A DNA stretch of 64,000 nucleotides from assembly GCF_964275005.1 (NCBI RefSeq), contig NC_092693.1:21195706-21259705 (forward strand). Reading direction: 5' to 3'. Shown here in pieces: positions 12,701-24,700 of the stretch. Position numbers and translations under genes: made by a program. The number at the start of each line of letters is the position of its first letter. The first letter of the stretch is position 1. The notes under the pieces are model-generated. The model ran no database searches, was not told the DNA's origin, and worked only from the letters and a program-made list of their open reading frames with translations. Source of the DNA: Diadema setosum (taxonomy: Eukaryota; Echinodermata; Echinoidea; Diadematoida; Diadematidae).

Positions 12701-15700
12701 GACAAAATCTTGGTGATGCGAGGGGAACAAAAAGATGCACACTGATATGCAAAGGTTAAAACCATGCACTTATCCACATGTTGAAATACAAATGATTTGA
12801 TACAGATACAAGCCCTCATTTGCATCACATTACTGGGGTCTCCATGAAACATGAGGTAAACATAAATCATTGCGGGTTAATATTAGAACTCACTCAGAAC
12901 TCTCACAGAAAACATATCACAACATCAAAGCCATGATCTCAAAGTTGGCATTCACGTGATAGATAGCGACCTTTTTTCAAATTCAAATTCAAATTCAAAT
13001 TTGACATGTATGGAAATTCAAATTTCACATGTAATATAAGGACTTGGAGACACCTCACACATTCAACAATAAAAAAAAAAATGTAAGATATGACCTACTT
13101 TCTCATGGCCAATTCTGACACTCGGCCAAGCCATTATACAACGTTCAAGTAGATCCTTGTAATTTGATTGGAGGATTGTTGGTGACGTGATATTCAATAA
13201 GTACTCCATTCAACGCGCCGTGCAATTTTGGTTCTATTTTTGCGTGCAACTTGGTTCAATTTTTTCATTCTATTCCACGGTTCGAGAAATTGTATGGTAC
13301 TGCATGTACTGTGTGTTGCATATTGAGGATCGCATGCAGCTACCACAGTGTACGTGTGCGGTACATGCATGCGCGTATGTAGGCCTACGTAGTTCTAGTG
13401 TACGTGTATGAGCGCTAGCTGTGACCTGTATCTACACCGATTGCACAAGCCAGAAAGAGAATCGCAGTGGATCCACATGTAAGTATGGCTATATTTTTCA
13501 TACATATATAGACTTCTAGGCCTACTTAGACCTACCCAACAATCCTCCAACCAAATAACAAAGATCTACTTGGACGTTGTATAAAACAAATAGTGTATGG
13601 TCTTTACTCGTGCAATGGAACAAGATTTCGCACTCGGTGAAAGATGAGGCGCACTATTCAACTCGGCTTCGCCTCGTTGAATAGAGCGCCTCTATCTTTC
13701 ACCTCGTGTGAAATCTCATACCATTGCACTCGTGACCATTCACTATTTGTATGATATTTATCATAGCCTATTCTGATACCAAGCACTATCTACACATAAA
13801 ATTTGGCAGAAAATTAGGGTAGGAGTAAACAGACAATTACGACCATAAAGTGCTTTGTTTTCCAATCTTTGATGGACATCGTATCATAAAAGTCCATTCC
13901 TGGGATTATCTTTTTCTTTTTCTCTCACCTGTACTTGGCAGGATACTCCCCATAGCCTTTCAGTATGGCCGTCAGTCTGCTCATACTCAGTCCTTCTGGC
14001 AGCGGGGAAATCTGGTTGACAACAGAAACAAAGAAATAGAACAAATGAATTTAATATGACTGCATATAGCATTAGGACGCTATAAATGTGTCTAGACTAT
14101 CTATCACAAACCCCCTGGCTGTAGCAGTCATGTCCCTAGGCAAGGCACTTTATCCTCATTGTCTAGTTCTTTAGGAGGGGACCAAAGCTGCTTGCTTAAA
14201 AATATTCACCGCTACCTTAGTAGTCACGTAAAAACAAGGCAATGCAAATCAATTCTGTTTAAATCAAAATATTTTGCAAATCTCTTGCCCACTGCACAAA
14301 CAAATAATGAGCACTTTGCAAGCAGATCTTCACTCATCACTCATGTATTGCAAGACAAATGCAGAATATTGCTCCTGAAATTGACAGAAAGCATAGGCAA
14401 TCCAAGAAATGCTTTCTCCTGTTCCAGTTGGGAGGGCTAAAAGTGTAACTCATTTGAGTAGAAATTTGACACACTCAGTTGCAACACAAAAATGTCCATT
14501 TGTGATAAAAATCTCAAAAGAAATCGCTGAGGCCTCATATTGGGGATTACTGTACACGCCATATATTTATTAAGTCGAATAGGGACTTCCAGACAATTTC
14601 GCGACTGGTTAAACTCGTGATCATGGAGTACTGTACTGAACAGAAAAATGCATACGTGTGCATCACATTCTTTTCGGGATCAGAGTCATTATTTTCGTGT
14701 GTCTTTAATTTCGCGAATGGTACCCGACTCGCGAAAATAAAAACCTCACAAAATATATTCAGTGTATACAGTACTATCTTGAAGTCAATCTCAGCTTGTG
14801 GTACATAATTTCACTGCAGTGATGATAATGGCAAAAACATATTGTGGTAATTCATTGCTACTGGAAACCCACTTCCAAGGAAAGTTAAGTTGAAATTCTT
14901 ACCTGGCTGTCATCAGCATCGTCATCATCCCCATTCACTTCCACCCTGACAGTGGCATCTAGTCTCCTCCCAATGCCATTCCCTCCTTTGGGCTTGCCAT
15001 CTCTGCCTCCTCCCCTTCCTCTTCCTACCACACTAGCTGCACCAAAGGACTGGGACCCAAGACTACCGGGTGTCATTGATCTGAGGGTCGATCTCTGTCT
15101 GCGGGACGTTGCACAGCCTTGCCGTTGTGACGTAGCCTTCACCAGTGGAGGAGGTGGCTAGAAACATACAAACATCAAAGTACTGAGTGACTATTTTGAG
15201 TGATGCCCTGTTCCTACATGCTAGCAGGCTGTGTTGTCAGGAACTAGCCATTTGAAACTTTGGTAGTGATTTGAAATTATGAGAACAGAAGTTCTTCAAG
15301 GCATATATATGGAATGTCACTGGAAAAACACTCATGCACAAACACATATTAAGAAAAGCAAACTATGTGCAAAGAGGTGGAGTTGTCAATGGATCCAATG
15401 ACAATGATTCAAAAATAATATGTTAAAAGAGAATGAAAATGGCAATACAAAGACACGACCTGATTATGAAATTATCAGCAGAGAGAATGTAAAGAGCCTC
15501 TCCTCATTTCCTCTTCACAGGCAGCGACTACTCCGGCTAGAATTCACATCTGGCAAGTGATAACATGAACTGCAAGCCAGGAGGGCACAAATTCTTCTCA
15601 GTATCTTTTTAATGAATATTACTTACTCTCGACTGATGATATCTTGTCAAAAACACCAAGATATGCAAGGACACTAGCTGTGCCATACTAGAGTTTCCAT

Positions 15701-18700
15701 GACATTTTTTCACCCTCTTACACTTTGTTTGACTTGTAAGTTAATCTTATTTCTAAAACATAGCCTATACTTACTACCAGGTAATTCACTCTTAAAATAC
15801 CATAGTAGGGCCCCGTTTTATCAAAAGATATAATCGATTATAAATTTCCTTACCACACAGGCTGCCATAGACTTATGATAGAAATCAACTATATAATCAA
15901 TTATAATTCTTCATAAAACAGGGCCTAGTAGTTATATATGAGAACAATATGAAAACTAGACACCTACAACATCCAAACAAAACTGACAGTACAGTATGTC
16001 CCAAAAAAAAATTACAATCGAATTTTCGCATTGATAACTCCCTATATGATTAAACTGTCTCAATGCTACTTCAGAGTCTGGAAATAAAACATCTCAGCTC
16101 TATTTTGCAGAAAACTCCATTCAATTTGGTTAAGTAGTCACAGAGAAATGTGGATTGTTGTAAAGCATGTCATGGGTCTGATTCTTCCAAGTTTAGCACT
16201 TGGATGCTCTTGGAACTGCATATTGATGTGTGAACACAATGGACAGAACTTGGAGGGTAGGGACTCCTGACATGCTCTACAAAAATCCTCATTACTCTTT
16301 GACCACTGAAGCAAATCAGATGGTGTTTTCCTTTAAGATGTGGGCAGTGAGTTATAGTTTCATACCCTGTAATTGTATTTGGATTGATTGACTATTTTTA
16401 AAGCTATCATTGCTGAGAGTACCATTGTAGTTTTTTGTTGTTGGTTTTTTTTTTTGAGGGGGGGGGGTGGGAGGGGGACATACGGTACAGACACATGAAA
16501 TTTTGAAGCTGAAGTACATTACTAATATATCCCACCTTGTTGAAATCTGATAGGAGTGCCGCCACACTGTATATGTTCAGTCTTCCACTCTCCATCACAG
16601 CCACTATGTTGCGGCCAGAGGGGCTGACCGTAAAGTGGACTGCTCTGTCGTCGAGGCTGCCGAGGTCAAACAGTAGCCGACAGCTGTGGATGTGGACAAA
16701 CCTGACCAGTCCGTCCTGGCTCAACACACCAACCATCTGAAGTGCCAGACATTTTTGAGAATTTTGACTGAGGGAACCACTAGGGTCGTGCTTTACAAAT
16801 AAATAGCTGCTATATTATGAGTTAATAATAATAATAATAATAGTCAGTTCTTAGAAACGCATAATACCATACAAATAGTCTCTATGCGTGTACAAAATAA
16901 TGAAACAAAATCTATCACATATTTCTCTAATTCAAACATGTAATCAACAATTGTCAAAAAGGTGAGTTTTTAACACAGATTTGAATTTATCATAATCTGT
17001 AATGCATCTAACACTGAGAGGGAGATTATTCCATAATGAGGGTGCCATTTTTCCAAAAGACCTATCACCATATGTCTTAGATTTGACACTTATTTCAGAG
17101 AGGAGATTTTTTGATTTTGAGCGCAGATTACGACTAGGATGATATGGCTTGATGAGTTCACTGAGATATGCAGGGGCATTTCCATGAAAACATTTGAATG
17201 CAAGGGTCAAAATCTTAAACCTGATACGAGCTCTTATGGGCAACCAATGAAGACTACGAAGAATGGGAGTTATATGATCAAATTTCCGTTTGCGTGTCAC
17301 AAGCCTTGCGGCTGAATTTTGTATCCGTTGGAGTCCTTTCAGGTGAGAGTCTGGAACTCCAATGAGTTCCAGAGTTACACTAATTGTAGTTATCATGGCA
17401 ACAATTAATACATTCACAGCTAATTGTTTGTTGCCACTTCATCCTACAAAGACGGAAAACTGAAATAATGGCATGTTGAAAGAAAAAAAGGAACCCAAAT
17501 TTTCTACATACTCTTTTTAGCTTTGTGCTACATAACAAGATCTGGGCTTGCTAGAGTGGTAGGTTATGAAGAGAGAGAAGTTGGTTTCACTGAATATCAA
17601 ATTCAGCCTTACTTCACAAAGTAAGATAGGGTCCACCATTTAAATGCCTTTATAGATATTTTGACAACTGTGCTGAAGATGCATCATGATTATGATCACT
17701 GCATTGCATCTAGACATGCTGCTCATGCAAGTTTCTTTTAGTGTGATGAATGTCAGAGGCTGACATATTACTGCACGTAGTATGCACACTATGATCATGA
17801 ACAGGTGACATTTCGTAAAGTGCTGACCAATAGAAATCAGTGCAATTACATGGCAAGGGCTCCCTCTATTGCAGTAAATTGCAGGGCTGGAAATGACCTA
17901 TACCTGTCTGAACGAATCTCTTAATTTCTGTAATGGTAGCACTCAAATTTTTACTTTAATAGTAGCTCAAGTTTACCCCTTTTCAGATCAGTCTTGCTGA
18001 CACTGAAAAAAAACTAGAAATGTCGCTACGGCGACTGGTATGCCTCCGCCATAATGCATAGTTCTCCTAATAGGTGTATAGTACAATGTCTTGACAATGT
18101 GTGATGACAGTTTCACACAATTGGCAAAATATTAAAATGACAGGTTTGCCACAAATGTGCTGAATGTTCACTTTCCTAGAACTAGGTTCAATTGGATGAA
18201 TGATTAAAACGTCAGAGTGCAGGTATTTGGGGAACTGACGACTTTTACTTGACTTTGACCCTTTTATAAGTTTATGCATTAAGTAATTTTCAAGGTATTG
18301 AGAAAAAGTATAATTTCAGTATCAAATGGTAAAGTAGTATTATCTAAACCTGGCCTTTGACCTTTGACCTCACAGTTCCAAAGAGAATCATTGTTTGGTA
18401 GAACATGCATAAATATGTAAGTTTCATGATGATACCTTGAGTTACTTTCGAGATATGGAGGAAAAAGCGCAATTTAGCACTTTCACTAGACCTTTGACCT
18501 TTGACCTTTTGGCAAGAAACTTCCCACAGAATATATATTGGGTAATACATGCATACATCAAGTTTAAAAAAAAAATCCTTCAGGCATTGCATAAATATAA
18601 GGAAAGTAGTGATATTTTGAGGCATTGACCTTGACCTTTGACCCCCCGACCTTTGACCCATGACCCCCAACTTCCCTAGATAATCACTGCCCATCGGTAC

Positions 18701-21700
18701 ATATATATACTAAGTTCCATGAAGATACCTTGAACCATTGCGAGATATGGAGAAAAACATGAAATTTCAACCTTTTCTTTCACAAAATAACCTGTGACCT
18801 TTGTCCTTTAACTCCTTGACCCTAAAATCCAAACAAAGTATTATCCCCCCAGGATATACCCTCATACCAAGTTTGATGTAAAACCACCACACGGTTCTTG
18901 AGATATTGACAAAAACAAAACGGGACGGACGTACGGACGGACGTATGGACAGACAGACGGACAGACGACCCAAAAACATAATGCCTCTGGCCACTTCGTT
19001 GGCAGAGGCATAAAAAAAAGAATAATGTCAGACCATGGAAAAACAGGAGTTTAAATCCATCACAGAAGAGATAAATTAAAATCTCCTCGCTAAAGTTACC
19101 TGACTAGCGCCCCCATCGAAACTCTCGGGCAAGAAATGGAGCTGCTTGACAGCCCTGACTTTGGGCGGCATCTCAACAATCCTGAGGAGCCGTCGGCTGT
19201 CCAGGGCCCAGATGTGCAGGAACTGTGACTTGCCGCCAGCCACAAGAAGTCTCCCATCCCTATTTAACAGAAGTACAGTGAAACAAAAGACATGGAGAAT
19301 GGCTGCCAACTTCCTATACCCCGACGACAGACTTGAAATGAATGGCAAACGAGCATACTTGCCAAGGTTCTACAGGATGACAAATATCTGTAATTTCTGG
19401 CAATAAATATACAGCTAAGTGTTGGGTGTGAAGATAATGTTGGCACAATCTAAGGATGTTCATTCATTTGTGCCTACAGGCATGTGGATCTACACTCGTT
19501 TGACTATTCATAGGTTCAGCTCAAGTAAATGCAGTGCATGCACAGAGCATATGATATCTATGAATGAGTGTGTGTGCATTTGTGTGTGCTTACCTATTAA
19601 AAGATGTGCTAACATTTTTTGTTATATAGCTGGTGAAATTGAGTAATAAAACTTTTGCTATGAACACAGTCAACAAAATAGGCCAATATGACACACTTTC
19701 TGCCAAATTTCAGGGATGATATTTCTGGGCCTACACAAACTGTACATCATGCAATTTCTTGTGTTTTAACAGCATAGTCCATCCATAACTTAGATAAATG
19801 CTTTAAAGTTTGCCGGAAGTTCAACAGAAAAAACATGATCACAAAATCTGTGTTCTCATAAAATCAAAAATTATCTTCACAAGCAATCACTGGTTCTTAT
19901 TGTCATACAAACAGACACCCGGTGCAGAAGCTAATATTTTGAATATAAACTCCTCAAAATAAGTTCTGCAACTAAAGTTTGATATATCATATTTCTCTTA
20001 TACCTACATAACCTTCAGTAAATATGACATCATAAGAAAGCCTGATTAATTATCTTTAAAATGACATCTCACTTGCTATGATTGGGTGTTCCTGGAATGT
20101 GCTAAACAGCTGAGTATGGGGACAGATCAAAAGTGAAAAGTCGCAACAATTCTGCTATTGATAATGTACAGTTTCGATGAAAAAAGGCCACTGGAATATT
20201 AAAGCAATGCCGAAATGACAGCACTTTAAAGAACTCCCATTTCCTAGACATTAGATGACTTGTTTGGTCAACCTTTATGTTTAATTTTAATCTGCAGATA
20301 CTCCTGCAGTTTTTAATTCACGGATGAAGACTGGAATCTAATGATAATCTCACAATGTATTCTTTTCAAGCACATTCCTTCCCTGAAACGACAAAGCAAA
20401 TGGGAGTTATACTGTTTGACATCACGTTTGCTCTATTTTGCAACATTTCACATTTGACCTTTCCTCATACTCAGTCATACTGTGCATTCCAGGAATGCCT
20501 AATGTAAACAAGTGAGTTGTCATTGTAAAGAAAATTAATCGGGTTTTCTTATGATGTCACATTTGAATGAAACTAGAAATGTCGCTACAGCGACTGGTTA
20601 TACCCCCGCCAAACAACATTTCATAAGCTTTGGTCAAAACAACATTTGATAAGCTTTGGTCAAAAAACTGAGGAAGTAGTTAAATCCGCAAGATCTTTCC
20701 TTGATCTTCTGCCATTAATATGCCGTTACCATGGCAACGTACTTTCGGGTACTGTCGAAAAATGCGTCTTGCACATCTACAACCAAAGGCACACATCTGT
20801 ACCAAGTTTCATGGAAATTGGGCAAAAACTGAGGAAGTAGTTTGCAACACAAAATTTTCCATCATTTTGGCTCATAATATGTGAGCTGTTACCATGGCAA
20901 CATACTTTTTGTCACTGTCAAGAAATGTGTCATGCTGACCTATATCCTAAGACAAACATTCAATATGAATTCCATGAGAATTGGAAGAACACTGATGAAG
21001 CAGTTTTGCCATGAAGCATTTTGCCCAATATTTACCAATAACATGCCGTTACCATGGCAACGCACTTTTTGCCACTGTGGAAATATGTGTCTTGCACATT
21101 AACATATTCAGATGAACATCTGTACCTAATTTCATAAAAATTGATCAAAAACTGTGGGAGGAGTTCGCGACGCAAGATTTGTACCCATTTTTGCCCATAA
21201 TATGCCGTTACCATGGCAACGTACTTTTGGGTACTGTCAAAAAATACGTCTTGCACATCTACAACCCAAGGCACACATCTGTGCCAAGTTTTATGGGAAT
21301 CGGTTGAAAACTGAGGAAGTAGTTCGCGACGCAAGATTTGTACCCATTTTTGCCCATAATATGCCGTTACCATGGCAACGTACTTTTGGGTACTGTCAAA
21401 AAATACGTCTTGCACATCTACAACCCAAGGCACACATCTGTGCCAAGTTTTATGGGAATCGGTTGAAAACTGAGGAAGTAGTTCGCGACGCAAGATTTGT
21501 ACCCATTTTTGCCCATAATATGCCGTTACCATGGCAACGTACTTTTGGGTACTGTCAAAAAATACGTCTTGCACATCTTCAACCCAAGGCACACATCTGT
21601 GCCAAGTTTTATGGGAATCGGTTGAAAACTGAGGAAGTAGTTCGCGACGCAAGATTTGCAACGGACCGACCGCCCGACCGCCCGACCGACCGCCCGCCCG

Positions 21701-24700
21701 CCCGACCGACCGCCCGCCCGACCGACCGTCCGCTGATTCCTATATACCCCCTTCAAACTTCGTTTGGCGGGGGTATAATGATGTAGTATGATACATTAAA
21801 TTGGAATTGCAGGACTTTTTTTGAGGAGTTTATATCCCAAACACTTCACTGCCTTACCTGGGGGTGGCAAAGGCCTTGTAGTGGGCCCTGTCGCCTGGCG
21901 GAATAGGCAGCTGGTACTTGCACTGGAGTGTGTCCGACTCCCAGGCAAAGATGGTGTCGTCACGGAAACAGGTCATGATTGTGTTGCTGAGCGGGAGGAA
22001 GAACACCTACACAGAGAAACAAAGAACCATGGTGCATAACAACCAATCAGGAAGGTAATATTACCAACTACATAATATTGGTTTAAACTATTGATACAAT
22101 TCAAATATCATGAAATGTATTGACAATGGTCACAAAGAACTAAAAATCATCACAAGCATATGATCAATAATTACATACAGGACAAATGATAAAGATAATG
22201 ATGATAACTGCAATAATAATGATATCAAACTTAATATGATAACTGGTATCACCAGTGGGGGGCAAACACTTCATATCAAAGGTGCTCAAAGCAGAGCCAC
22301 AACTTTGGCGAAAAGAGGATGAAGCCTTGTACCAACTTTTAAGCACACCGAGTGATATCATGGTATTACAAATACACACATTCATGATTTATACTGTTGA
22401 CTTCTTTTTCAAGTTTTGGCAAGTGTATGGCATCAGTCTTAGTTTGTACTTTACTTGTTACCTTGGTGATATTGACATCATCTTTGACATTAAGCTTCCT
22501 CTTCCGCGTGAAGGTATCCAGATCCCACAGGAGGGAGGTGTCGCTGGACGTGGTCAATGCGTAGCGGCCAGAGGCGTGGACAGAAATGGAGTGAACTGGA
22601 GTGTCGTGTCCCTTCATCCAAGCGACCATCTCTTTGGTATCTACATCATTCAAACAGGCAGCACTGAGTCTATGATTGGGGCACTGGGGGCAGCTGGCAA
22701 TCCCCTAAAATACTGCAGAAACTACAGTAAGTGTGAAGTTTTCATGCAAGTACACGGTAATTTATCATGCTCAGCCAGGTAAAGATGAATTATGGGTGTT
22801 TGTAATTTTTGCAAAAGATCATGGCAATTCTGGAAGCACTTCAAACACCTCACTGCTGCCATAATGGCTAAGGGCTTAGTAGCACATACTGTATACGCCA
22901 TATATTATGTGAGTCTAAATTTTCATAAATCGAGAATTCCCAACGATTTCGCAAGTGGTTAAATTCGTGATCGTGGAGTCCTGTACTGAACGGAGAAATG
23001 TACACGCGTACGTCACATCCACATCGGATTAGAGTCAATATTTTCGCATGTTTTTAATTTCGCGAATAGCACCTGACTTATACGAAATTCGCAAAATAAA
23101 AACCTCGCGAAATATTCGGCGTTTACAGTACTAGAGTAAAAGGTACAGTATCTACTGGTAGTCTGTGTTATGACAGCAAATTTAATCACCCTGCAGGACT
23201 AGAGAACATGAAGAAAACTACAAATAACATAGCAGCAACATCCTACACTATATACCAAATCTTGCCTATTCCAACAGCTAGACTCATAATCAACCTGACA
23301 TGGGAGAGGGGAGCACAGAAAAAAAAAAATTGTTGATGGGGCAACTTTTCATGTCCGAAGAACGTCTCATTCTACCTGTGTCATAGCACTTCAGGGAACA
23401 ATCCGACAGTGCCACAAGGTACTCCGTTTTGCGGCGCAGATTGAACGCCAGGGCTGTGCATGGCACTCCAGTTTTCTGGACGAGCTGGAACCTTGAAATG
23501 GAAAAAAAGAAGAAGAAGCAAACAATCAAACATTTTTTTTTTTTTTAATGGATCAAACATGTGAGGCTTCCTGTAGATTAGGATGAAAAAAATGAAATAA
23601 AACAACAACAAATGAATATATGTGTGCACCAAGACACATCATATTCATCTAAAATTAATAGAGAACAGCTAGGAAAACTGGATATTACAGTCATAACTAG
23701 GATTTTCCTAGACATTTAGAGGTCAAATCTTACTGTAGATTTTGTTCAAAATAGGTTGTTCAGTTTGTCACTCATCTTACGATAAAAAAAAATTAGATTT
23801 TTCTCCTATTCAAAAATGAAACACACACAAAAACGCACAACCCAAAATGGACTAAACAGATTTGTCATCATCTTTTCCCATGCATCCACGAACAAATAAA
23901 GTAAAAATTAAAAACCAAAAGGTCCATAAAACAATTTTTTTATGAGACACAAAACAATCATATACAATACCTGTTTTTATGCAGATCAAACACATAGATG
24001 TGGCCCTGGTGGTCACCGGCGACAAAGCGCTCCCCACCAGCATCAAAGGCTGCTTGTAGGAATCGGATAGCATGGCCCTGAGATGTCAATGTGCCACTGG
24101 TGTCTTTGCTAATCTGAATCATCAAGCTAGGGTGAGCAGGGAAAAATAACCACATTGATTGTTAGTTTACTACAACATTTGTCCAAAAAGAGAGAGAAAC
24201 AATACAGAAAAGACAGTTGTATTACCAACAGTACATGTACAAAATGAATGTGTCAGTAGTAGTTTATCAGGGTGTGTTATGGTACAGTTAGCAATAAACG
24301 AAACAATATTTTTGACAAAATTACAGCCACAGGGAAAGTAGAAAAGCTATTCAAGATATGATAAATATAACATGACCTTAGGGGATCTTGTAAGAATATG
24401 AAAAGACAGAGATGCTGAACTTGGATAAAAACTAGGGATGCCACATGGTAAGGTAAAACTATGGAAAAAAGTGGGAAGGAGTTCCTTTTAGTACTGCACC
24501 TCACAACTGAAAAAAAAAATGCAAACACTATAGTCAACTTGCGGTACATACTACATTCTGAATTATTTTTCTTGTATCCAATTTCTCACCTTCTAGGGAT
24601 TTGAACAGCAATCACTACATTCAGTCTCAAAATATTCTTATTTCAAAACTTTCTTTCTCTCTCTCTTTCTCATGCAAGTGTGGTCATAGCTACACTGTAC

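Noticed and set aside
21032..21786. Open frames of about 210 codons on both strands with internal peptide repeats
   Set aside because: They come from three 159-bp tandem units; 159 is 53 codons, so any frame without a stop in one unit stays open. They lie inside a transposon.
22255..22782. 175-codon plus-strand open frame
   Set aside because: It is antisense to TBC1D31 exon 4, which has the conserved WD40 reading.
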